Part shown: piece after piece, positions 57,459 to 64,000 of the stretch
Position numbering within the stretch: position 1 is the stretch's first letter
Layout: every line of letters begins with the position of its first letter
DNA from: a candidate division TA06 bacterium
GTDB lineage: Bacteria; Edwardsbacteria; AC1; EtOH8
DNA length: 64,000 nucleotides
Direction: 5' to 3'
Assembly (NCBI GenBank): GCA_016235665.1
Contig: JACRJI010000008.1
Location: 310,001-374,000, forward strand
Notes under the pieces: generated by a model
Seen by the model: the letters and a program-made list of their open reading frames with translations, nothing else
The model's database searches: none
What the model was told of the DNA's origin: nothing
Translations under genes and position numbers: made by a program

Positions 57459-59702
57459 CTATTCCTTGGACTCTCCATCTTTTTTCTCCTCCGGCTCGTA
57501 CTTGCACTTTGAACAGGCCACGAAATTGCCCTTGGCCTTGCTGTACTTCTGGGACAGGTGGCCGAAACCGCAGCTGGGGCAGGCCTGGTTCACCGGCTTG
57601 TTCCAGCTGGCGTACTTGCAGTCGGGATAGCGGCTGCAGGAGTAGAAATTTTTGCCCCGTTTGCTGCGGCGCTCAGTCAGCTCACCGGTGCAGCCCGGCT
57701 CGGGGCAGGGCACTCCGGTGGTGATGGATTTTATGTTCTCGCACTTGGGATAATTGGAGCAGGCTAAAAATTTCCCGAACCGGCCCCGCTTGACCGCCAT
57801 GGGACTGCCGCATTTGTCGCATGTCCCGGCGTCTATCTTCTGGTCATCATCCTCCTCCAGGGGTTTGGTGGTCTTGCACTCGGGATAATTGGAGCAGGCG
57901 TAAAACTTGCCGAACCGGCCCCATTTGATGATCATCGGCGCCTGGCAGTTGGGACATTTCATGTCCGTTTTTTCTTCCAGGGATTTCTTCATCTCGGCCT
58001 GGCCGGCCTCGGCCGCCTTCAGGTCCTTGGAGAACGGGGCGTAGAAATCCTTCAGCACCTGCAGGCGGTCCAGCTTGCCCTGCTCAATCTTGTCCAGCTC
58101 GGTCTCCATATCGGCGGTGAACTGGACCTCGAAGATGTCGGGGAACTTTTCGACCAGTATCCGGCTGACCACTCCTCCCAGCTCGGTGGGCGAGAACCGG
58201 CCCGATTCCTGCAGGATGTACTCCCGGTCCACCAGAGTGCTGACGATGGTGGCGTAAGTGGAAGGCCGCCCGATGCCCTGGGCTTCCAGCACCTTGATCA
58301 GGCTGCCCACGTTATAGCGCGGTGGCGGCTCGGTAAAATGCTGTTTGGGCAGAAGCTCGGCCAGCTTTAGGACCTCGCCCTTGGTCAGGGGCGGCAGGCT
58401 CTTGCTGTCGCCGTATTCTGCCGAGTCGTCCTCCTCTATCCCGTAGGCCGCCAAAAAGCCGTTGAACTTAAGGGTGTTGCCCGAGACCCGGAATAGGTAT
58501 TTGCCGCAGGCGATGTCGGCGGTGGAGGCCAGGTAGACGGCCGGGTTCATCTGGCAGGCCAGGAACCGGCTGTAGATCAGGCCGTAGACCTTGTGCTGTT
58601 CCGGGGTCAGGTAACCCTTGATCTTGTCGGGGTGGCGCTCCACCGCCGAGGGCCGGATAGCCTCGTGGCCCTCCTGGGCCCCCTTGCGCGATTTGTAGTG
58701 CAGCGGTTCCGCCGGCAGGTACCCGGCCCCGAATTTTTCCCTGATGTATTCCCGGGCGGCGGCGATGGCCTCCGGGGCCAGCCGCACCGCGTCGGTCCGC
58801 ATGTAAGTGATCAGTCCGGTGGCGCCCTCGTCTCCCAGCTCGATGCCCTCGTACAGTTGCTGGGCCAGCATCATGGTCTTCTTGGCCGAATAGCCGAAGG
58901 CCCTGAAGGCCGCCTGCTGCAAGGTGCTGGTGATGAAGGGCGGATAGGTGTTGCGTTTCTTGTCCTTGGACTCCAGGTTCTCCACCGTGAACTGGCCTGC
59001 CTTAAGCCCGGCCAGCACCTTGTCCATGGCGGCCTGGTCGTTGATGGCGGCCTTCTTGCCGTCGATTTTGAACAGCAGGGCCTCGAACGATCCGCCCTCC
59101 TTGCCTTGGAGTCGAGCGGCTAAAGACCAGTATTCCTGGGGTTTAAAGGCCTTGATCTCGTCCTCCCGTTCGCAGATCAGCCGCAAAGCCACGGTCTGCA
59201 CCCGCCCGGCCGAGAGCCCCCGCCTGACGGTGGTCCACAGATAGGGGCTGACCTTGTAGCCCACTATCCGGTCCAGTATCCGCCGGGCCTGTTGGGCCTC
59301 CACCTTGTTGTTGTCGATCTTGCCGGGATGGGCGATGCCGCTCTTGATGCTTTCCTTGGTGATCTCGTAGAACATGATCCGGTGGACCTTCTTCTTCTTG
59401 CCTTCCTTGATCTCGGCGGCGATGTGCCAGGCTATGGCCTCCCCCTCGCGGTCGGGATCGCAGGCCAGATATATGTTTTCGGCTTCCTTGGCCTTGGCCT
59501 TGATCTGGGCCACTAATTTGGCCTTGCCCTTGATGACCACGTACTGGGGCTCAAAGTCCTTGGCCAGGTCCACCCCCAGCTTGCTGGGCGGCAGGTCCCG
59601 GACGTGGCCCATGGAGGAGATGACGGCGTAATCGCGGCCCAGGTATTTGCCGATGGTCTTGGCCTTGGCCGGTGATTCAACGATGACGAGATTTTTTGCC
59701 AT
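57459..59702 (-). CDS. topA: DNA topoisomerase I
   Basis: The 747-residue type IA topoisomerase has the TOPRIM start (KNLVIVESPAKAKTIGKYLG), the acidic residues in ACDPDREGEAIAWHI and the active-site tyrosine in TGLITYMRTDAVRL. Four C-terminal zinc fingers follow, for example CPNCQAPMIIKWGRFGKFYA and CPSCGFGHLSQ. It relaxes negative supercoils. It is read from its own promoter at 59848-59877. The common YMRTDS is YMRTDA here, a mild change. Confidence 0.97.
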   Translation of the reverse strand: MAKNLVIVESPAKAKTIGKYLGRDYAVISSMGHVRDLPPSKLGVDLAKDFEPQYVVIKGKAKLVAQIKAKAKEAENIYLACDPDREGEAIAWHIAAEIKEGKKKKVHRIMFYEITKESIKSGIAHPGKIDNNKVEAQQARRILDRIVGYKVSPYLWTTVRRGLSAGRVQTVALRLICEREDEIKAFKPQEYWSLAARLQGKEGGSFEALLFKIDGKKAAINDQAAMDKVLAGLKAGQFTVENLESKDKKRNTYPPFITSTLQQAAFRAFGYSAKKTMMLAQQLYEGIELGDEGATGLITYMRTDAVRLAPEAIAAAREYIREKFGAGYLPAEPLHYKSRKGAQEGHEAIRPSAVERHPDKIKGYLTPEQHKVYGLIYSRFLACQMNPAVYLASTADIACGKYLFRVSGNTLKFNGFLAAYGIEEDDSAEYGDSKSLPPLTKGEVLKLAELLPKQHFTEPPPRYNVGSLIKVLEAQGIGRPSTYATIVSTLVDREYILQESGRFSPTELGGVVSRILVEKFPDIFEVQFTADMETELDKIEQGKLDRLQVLKDFYAPFSKDLKAAEAGQAEMKKSLEEKTDMKCPNCQAPMIIKWGRFGKFYACSNYPECKTTKPLEEDDDQKIDAGTCDKCGSPMAVKRGRFGKFLACSNYPKCENIKSITTGVPCPEPGCTGELTERRSKRGKNFYSCSRYPDCKYASWNKPVNQACPSCGFGHLSQKYSKAKGNFVACSKCKYEPEEKKDGESKE

Positions 59703-59847
59703 ACAAAATATTTTCTATTTACAATGCTGCAGTTTACTTTTGAGTGTTTGGCGTTTGACGTTCAGCGTTTGATTAATGACTGTCCCCTGCCATCCGTTCC
59801 TACGATCATTTCCCAAAAATCCGTTCCCTTTACGAACAAGGCCGACT

Positions 59848-59877
59848 ATCATACTAAAATAAAACCTGTCCTGTCAA
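59848..59877 (-). promoter_or_regulatory. Promoter of topA
   Basis: The reverse strand reads TTGACA (59877-59872), 18 bases, TATGAT (59853-59848). It is divergent to the rnf-like promoter at 59888-59916, with 10 bases between the -35 elements. The leader to the topA start at 59702 is about 140 bases, with no structure recognised. Confidence 0.7.
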
Positions 59878-59887
59878 GGCTTTTCTC

Positions 59888-59916
59888 TTGACTTTGTCCG
59901 TCAAAGAAATTATACT
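59888..59916 (+). promoter_or_regulatory. Promoter of the Rnf-like genes
   Basis: TTGACT (59888-59893), 17 bases, TATACT (59911-59916). The spacer has TTGAC-N7-GTCAA, and the junction with the topA promoter has GTCAAGGCTTTTCTCTTGAC, an inverted repeat over both -35 elements. Both could bind a shared regulator. Confidence 0.68.
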
Positions 59917-59984
59917 TAAGTTTTAATCCTTTGCCGGTTAGCCGATTGTGATTTTAATTACACAAAATTTAAAACTGATTTTCT

Positions 59985-60587
59985 ATGCGCCTTCCTTCAG
60001 AATCCAAACAACAGCTTTTCCTGAAAAATCTCTGGTCCGAGAATCCGGTGATGTTCTCCGGACTCGGCATATTTTTGGCTGTGGCCGGTACCGCCACTGT
60101 CAGCCAGGCATTTTTTCTGGGAGCCATCGTCCTTCTTTTACTGCTGTTCAACAGCCTGGTCTCATCGGCGGTGGGCGAGCTGTTCCAGAAAAAGGTCCCC
60201 CTCTGGCCCCAGGTGATCCTCTCCTCAATATTGCTGTCGGGCCTGGCGGTTTTTCTGTCCGGGGCCTTTGCCTCCCTGCCGGATAACACCCGGATATTGT
60301 ATGCCCTGCTGGCGGCCTCGCCTCTGGTGTACTCGCGGGCCCAGCTTCTGTCCTACAACACCACAATTGACAGGGCCATGTTTGATGCCGCCGGAACCGG
60401 GGTGGGAACCCTGGCCGTTATGCTGTTCATAGCCCTGATCCGGGAAACGATCGGACAGGGCCGCCTGGCCGGTTTCAGAGTTTTCCCCCCGGCCCCCTGG
60501 CCCCTGCTCAATACACTGTTCGGCGGGATCCTCTTGACCGGGATCCTGCTGGCGATCTTCAACCTGCTTGTTAAAAACAAAAAATGA
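59985..60587 (+). CDS. RnfE/NqrD-like membrane protein without cysteines
   Basis: The 200-residue protein has about six membrane helices and clear RnfE marks: FLKNLWSENPVMFSGLGIFL near the start and FIALIRETIGQGRLAGFRVF near the end, with SRAQLLSYNTTIDRAMFDAA between. In RnfE/NqrD a cysteine in each half (GLCP and VNCxxLGRAEAF) binds the membrane [2Fe-2S] cluster. Here the matching spots read GLGIFL and AASPLVYSRAQL, and the protein has no cysteine at all. It overlaps the next gene by 4 bases. It cannot hold the usual cluster, so an electron role is doubtful. Confidence 0.8.
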   Translation: MRLPSESKQQLFLKNLWSENPVMFSGLGIFLAVAGTATVSQAFFLGAIVLLLLLFNSLVSSAVGELFQKKVPLWPQVILSSILLSGLAVFLSGAFASLPDNTRILYALLAASPLVYSRAQLLSYNTTIDRAMFDAAGTGVGTLAVMLFIALIRETIGQGRLAGFRVFPPAPWPLLNTLFGGILLTGILLAIFNLLVKNKK

Positions 60588-61153
60588 CCGCACCTTTCGC
60601 CTTATCATTCCTGACCGGACTGCTGGCTCTTAATCCCTGGATCAGCCAGGGGCTGATCCCCACCGCCGCCCAGGGCGCCAGCCTGAACCACCGCCAGGCC
60701 TTTTACTACGGACTGCTGGGGGCCTTGACCATGCTGGCATACGGCCTGCTGGCCTGGCTGCTGCATTTCCGGGTTATCGCCCCGTTAAACATGGCGGCCT
60801 TTGAACTGCCTTTGCTGTTGCTGATGATGCCGGGGCTCAACTTGGCTTTAGCCAGATTGTTGAAACCCTGGCCCCGGCTGGAACAGAACCTGCCCGTGTT
60901 CCATTTGAATTTTCCGGCCCTGGCGGCGGCCCTGGTGCTGCTGCAATATCCGCCGGAATCGTTCGGATTGATGGCCCTGACCCTGCTGGGAATGTCGGCC
61001 AGTTTCCTGGTTTCCCTGGTGCTGGTTTCGCACTTGCGGACCCGGCTGGAGACCGGGCTGTTCCTAAAACCGTTGAAAGGCTGGCCCACCTTCCTGCTGG
61101 CGTCGGGCATCTTATGGATCGCCTTTCAAGGCCTTTTGATGCTGATCAAATAA
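60584..61153 (+). CDS. RnfA/NqrE-like membrane protein without cysteines
   Basis: The 189-residue protein has six membrane helices. It aligns by position with RnfA: LNPWISQGLIPTAAQGASLN stands where RnfA has VQFLGLCPFLGVS, and LPVFHLNFPALAAALVL stands where RnfA has LPLITTNCAVLGVALL. Both cluster cysteines are replaced (Ile and Phe) and no cysteine is present anywhere. It is translationally coupled to the RnfE-like gene. RnfA and RnfE form an inverted pair, so both lost the site together. The family call is less secure than for RnfE because similarity is weaker. Confidence 0.68.
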   Translation: MTAPFALSFLTGLLALNPWISQGLIPTAAQGASLNHRQAFYYGLLGALTMLAYGLLAWLLHFRVIAPLNMAAFELPLLLLMMPGLNLALARLLKPWPRLEQNLPVFHLNFPALAAALVLLQYPPESFGLMALTLLGMSASFLVSLVLVSHLRTRLETGLFLKPLKGWPTFLLASGILWIAFQGLLMLIK

Positions 61154-61392
61154 TATGAACTGATTATCCAACTTACTCAGGAACCTTTATCCGCAAACGT
61201 TGTAGTGAGTGGCAACCGAACTATTAACGCAGACGCTGTCGTGAGCATTAGCCGAATGATGGTAACGATTCTATTTGAATTTAAATATTAGCTTAAATAA
61301 ATAAATCTGTGAAAATCTGTGAAATCTGCGGATCGAATACTTTTGAGATGTTTACCTGAACAAAGTGGATAATCATTTAATGCACATTCAAC
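61154..61392. repeat. Spacer with simple repeat strings between rnfA-like and rnfB-like genes
   Basis: The 239-base gap has AAATCTGTGAAAATCTGTGA then AATCTGCGGAT (about 61302-61332), a partly tandem string often seen as an interspersed repeat in environmental genomes. It also has GTGAGTGGCAACCGAA and GTGAGCATTAGCCGAA, two related units. No ORF or clear promoter was identified. Confidence 0.5.
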
Positions 61393-62331
61393 ATGAACAC
61401 TGAGACCTCTAATATTTCTATGGGAACCTCCCAAATAATACTTGATCTCTTGCCAGGCTTGAACTGCGGGCTGTGCGGCTCTTACCAGGGCTGCCTGGGC
61501 TACGCCCGACGGCTGGAGCAGGGCGAGCCCGACCTGGGTCTGTGCCTTCCCGGCGGAGAGAGCCTGCGCTCAAAACTGCTGGAATTCTGGGCCGAGAAGA
61601 ACGCCGGGATGCAAGCCGAGGTCTCCTTCCTGATCTGCCAGGGCGATTCCCACAAGTCCGCCGACCGGTTTGAGCATCAAGGCATCTCCACCTGCCGGGC
61701 AGCCATGCTGACCTTCGGCGGTCCCCGCCAGTGCCTTTACGGCTGCCTTCGTTTCGGGGACTGCGTGGCCGCCTGCCCCTACGGGGCCATCTCGCTGGGC
61801 AAGCAGGGCCTGCCCAAGGTGGACTTCACCAAATGCCGGGGCTGCGGCCGCTGCGCCAAGGCCTGCCCCAAGCAGATATTCAAGCTGTCGCCCAAGAGCC
61901 AGCAGATATTTTTGGCCTGCAGCAACCAGTCCAAGCACGAAGGCTTCACCGGAGCCTGCCAGAGCGGCTGCACCACCTGCGGGGTCTGCCTGGAGGCCTG
62001 CCCCTACGGGGCCGTCAGCTGGGAGGGCTCGCTGCCCAAGATCGACTACCAGCGCTGCCGCTCCTGCTCCATCTGCGTCATCAAGTGCCCTCCCAAGAGC
62101 TACATCGACCGGATACCCATCCGGCCCACCGCCTTCATCGGACTGCAGTGCGACGGCTGCGGACAATGCAAACCGGTCTGCCCCACCGACTGCATCATCG
62201 GCAAAAAGAACGAGCACCACAAGGTGATCCGGGGCCAGTGCATCGGCTGCGGGCTGTGCTTCGAGGTCTGCCCCCAGAAGGCGGTGACCATGCTGGGAGC
62301 CTTGGGACACGTGGACCTGACCAGGTTCTAA
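61393..62331 (+). CDS. Soluble RnfB-like polyferredoxin
   Basis: The 312-residue protein begins with an RnfB Fe-S domain (LLPGLNCGLCGSYQGCLGYA and later CLPGG). The long-RnfB segment follows (GGPRQCLYGCLRFGDCVAAC). Further [4Fe-4S] motifs are CRGCGRCAKACP, CTTCGVCLEACP, CRSCSICVIKCP, CDGCGQCKPVCP and CIGCGLCFEVCP. That gives up to about seven clusters. The N-terminal membrane anchor of normal RnfB is absent, so it is probably cytoplasmic or peripheral. It lies 239 bases after the RnfA-like gene on the same strand and may be its partner. RnfC, RnfD and RnfG are not nearby. Confidence 0.82.
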   Translation: MNTETSNISMGTSQIILDLLPGLNCGLCGSYQGCLGYARRLEQGEPDLGLCLPGGESLRSKLLEFWAEKNAGMQAEVSFLICQGDSHKSADRFEHQGISTCRAAMLTFGGPRQCLYGCLRFGDCVAACPYGAISLGKQGLPKVDFTKCRGCGRCAKACPKQIFKLSPKSQQIFLACSNQSKHEGFTGACQSGCTTCGVCLEACPYGAVSWEGSLPKIDYQRCRSCSICVIKCPPKSYIDRIPIRPTAFIGLQCDGCGQCKPVCPTDCIIGKKNEHHKVIRGQCIGCGLCFEVCPQKAVTMLGALGHVDLTRF

Positions 62332-62341
62332 AAGATAAAAA

Positions 62342-62992
62342 ATGAAAAATAAAAAATCAAAGATAACAACAGTATCATTTTGCTTGTTGTTATTGCTTGT
62401 TTCTTCTGACCCCGGCATCGCCCAGAGCATAGACCAGAGGCTGTTCACCCAGATCCATGAACGCTGGCAGCGGGATTGGCTGGACAAACCGATGGAACTG
62501 TTGACCGATGCCGGCGAGGCCGAGATCGGCATTGCCCTCTGCGCCGGGGTGGGCCTGTTCGGCGGTGAGAAGGTCCGGCAGAGCGCCAAGCTGGCCCTGA
62601 CCGCTGACCTGGCCTCGGCCCTGCTAGTATATGGCATGAAGAACGCAGTCAACCGGCCGCGGCCCGAAGGGCCTACCGAGCGCTCCAATTCCTCCTTCCC
62701 CTCCGGACACTCCACCGGGGCCTTTGCCCTGGCCACGGTCTTTGCCCACCAGTATCCCAGGATAGCCATACCCTGTTACACTGCGGCCGCGGGAGTAGCC
62801 TTGTCCCGGGTTTATTTGGGAAGACACTATCCGTCTGATGTCCTGGCCGGCGCGGCCATAGGCTTTGCCACGGCCAAGCTGGTGCTGCATTTCAGGAAGG
62901 GGATATTGGATTTCGAGTTTGACACCTGGCTGCAAAAGAAGTTTAATAAGGATGAAAGTCCCGCCCCGCCCGACAGCAATACTGCACAGTAA
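62342..62992 (+). CDS. PAP2-family phosphatase, secreted or membrane-anchored
   Basis: The 216-residue protein has an N-terminal signal or anchor (ITTVSFCLLLLLVSSDPGIA). The three PAP2 motifs follow: KNAVNRPRP, SSFPSGHSTGA and SRVYLGRHYPSDVLAG, all with catalytic residues intact. It probably removes phosphate from lipid phosphates such as undecaprenyl pyrophosphate or phosphatidic acid at the periplasmic face. It follows the RnfB-like gene by 10 bases. It has fewer membrane helices than BacA or PgpB. Confidence 0.88.
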   Translation: MKNKKSKITTVSFCLLLLLVSSDPGIAQSIDQRLFTQIHERWQRDWLDKPMELLTDAGEAEIGIALCAGVGLFGGEKVRQSAKLALTADLASALLVYGMKNAVNRPRPEGPTERSNSSFPSGHSTGAFALATVFAHQYPRIAIPCYTAAAGVALSRVYLGRHYPSDVLAGAAIGFATAKLVLHFRKGILDFEFDTWLQKKFNKDESPAPPDSNTAQ

Positions 62993-63030
62993 TTCTAAAC
63001 TCAACCAATAACAGAACGCGGGTGTTTGGA

Positions 63031-64000
63031 ATGAAAAAATTGATTTATATAACGTCAGCAATATTGCTGCTTATTATTACATATTTTCTATATAAAACGA
63101 TTAAACCTGAAGAAAACTTTACACCGTATGTTTTCCAACCAGTTAAAAGGTTGACTTCGAATACAGGTACCTCAAATCAAAACTTGCCGTCAAATAATAC
63201 TGATTCAGATAACATCATATTTATTAGTGGAGGGAACAACAACTGGATTGGTAGTTTGCACATTGGTAAGCTATATTTCAGAGCTTCGGCATACATACCA
63301 TCCGATAAAATACCTTTAGATACAAACACTGCTGTTTTCTACCCCAATTTAATTGAACAATCACCCCTTTCAATTGGTGACACCGTGTGGACTTGTTTGC
63401 CTGAAGGATATTTTATCACCTCAATTGTTGATTCAATAATTTTCGTATTAAATGATGGTGACCCGGAAAGAAACTTTATTGAATATTCTGCGAAACCAGT
63501 AAACTTACCGGATAACTTTTCTAAAAAACAATATACCCCCGTTTTGATTTACAATACTCCACCAATAAAGAATATATACGCAATTCTATCTCAAGACTCT
63601 ATTAGCAATAGTGATTCTTTATTATTTGAGAATATTTCTAATGATCTATACCCGCGAATGAGTAAAATATGGATTGATACATTTCGTGTAAACCTTGATG
63701 AAGAATCCAAGCAACATTACCCTGATACTTTCAAGTTTACCTTTAACAAAGAAATTAATTATTATAAAATAAAAAATAGTAGCACAAACACCCAATTGAT
63801 ATTAGCTGATATGGCCTGGTTTTTTACTGTTTCAGGTATAAGATCTTTTGGTATGTTAATGTTTGGCAAAAATACTAATGGTAAGTATACCTCTCTATGG
63901 CTAAACGAGTGGTATAGCAAACCAGAAATGATGGGACACAATATTGAATGTGAAGGCCTTTATTACGATAATGCTGGGCATTTGGTGATGTTACTAACTC
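63031..64000 (+). CDS. AT-rich protein of unknown function (truncated by window edge)
   Basis: The reading frame from ATG 63031 stays open to the last base, giving at least 323 residues. It starts with a membrane anchor (KKLIYITSAILLLIITYFLY). The rest is an extracytoplasmic region rich in Asn, Ser, Thr and Tyr with beta-type patterns, for example SGGNNNWIGSLHIGKLYFRA and WFFTVSGIRSFGMLMFGKN. Base composition is clearly more AT-rich than upstream genes, as at 41290-43562 and 49491-50564. No family is recognised, and the C-terminus is unseen. Confidence 0.65.
   Translation, partial: MKKLIYITSAILLLIITYFLYKTIKPEENFTPYVFQPVKRLTSNTGTSNQNLPSNNTDSDNIIFISGGNNNWIGSLHIGKLYFRASAYIPSDKIPLDTNTAVFYPNLIEQSPLSIGDTVWTCLPEGYFITSIVDSIIFVLNDGDPERNFIEYSAKPVNLPDNFSKKQYTPVLIYNTPPIKNIYAILSQDSISNSDSLLFENISNDLYPRMSKIWIDTFRVNLDEESKQHYPDTFKFTFNKEINYYKIKNSSTNTQLILADMAWFFTVSGIRSFGMLMFGKNTNGKYTSLWLNEWYSKPEMMGHNIECEGLYYDNAGHLVMLLT

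Noticed and set aside
61570-62769. Minus-strand ORF of 399 codons opposite the RnfB-like and PAP2 genes
   Set aside because: Its protein is low-complexity Ala/Gly/Leu and lacks motifs, while the plus strand has strong cysteine and PAP2 motifs.

Overview
The window looks like chromosome of a diderm, probably anaerobic bacterium from a poorly cultured lineage. Outer-membrane assembly genes (TamA/TamB, MlaEFD, TolC, a PorV-like barrel, LPS heptosyltransferases) show two membranes. A PorV-like protein and a C-terminal sorting domain of the type IX secretion kind point to the FCB superphylum or a neighbour such as the TA06/Edwardsbacteria-like candidate phyla. That placement is inference from gene content and style, not from a marker gene. 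Most genes lie on the minus strand in long operons of moderately high GC. Short dispersed repeats fill most of the larger gaps, and a few genes are conspicuously AT-rich.

Region 1 (1-14148, minus) is a chemosensory operon: promoter, cheW, cheY, cheA, a CheC-type phosphatase, a giant TPR protein, two DUF4388/PATAN-TPR proteins, three roadblock/LC7 proteins, an MglA-type GTPase, a DnaA-like AAA+ ATPase without the DnaA DNA-binding domain, and the start of cheR. No receptor and no cheB are visible. It resembles systems controlling polarity or type IV pili rather than flagella.

Region 2 (14226-23161, minus) is one apparent operon: mlaE, mlaF, mlaD, tetR, tolC-like, membrane fusion protein, RND pump. 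It starts at a strong sigma70-type promoter whose start site is covered by a TetR-type palindrome and ends at a good terminator. Region 3 (23179-34107) holds a PorV-like barrel, TamB/TamA, an M29-like aminopeptidase, murA, a 59-codon Trm112-family gene and a GT39-type membrane glycosyltransferase.

Region 4 (34114-47296, minus) encodes a membrane-bound group 4 [NiFe] hydrogenase. It has three large antiporter-like subunits, small Nuo/Mrp-like membrane subunits, the NiFe small and large subunits with both CxxC pairs, a NuoH-like protein, a 2[4Fe-4S] protein and a HycI-type maturation protease. An AT-rich two-gene cassette (a secreted metalloprotease and a secreted partner) sits inside it. Region 5 (47320-52536) holds three heptosyltransferases, an AT-rich pilin-like/HEAT gene and a membrane protein. 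Region 6 (52773-59702) holds trmFO, rtcB, a DTW-domain gene, a CarboxypepD_reg/barrel protein and topA.

Region 7 (59888-64000, plus) has the most unusual content: RnfE- and RnfA-like membrane proteins with no cysteine at all, followed by a soluble RnfB-like polyferredoxin, with no RnfC, D or G nearby. A PAP2 phosphatase and an AT-rich, truncated, unrecognised gene complete the window. No tRNA, rRNA, CRISPR array, transposase or prophage gene was seen.
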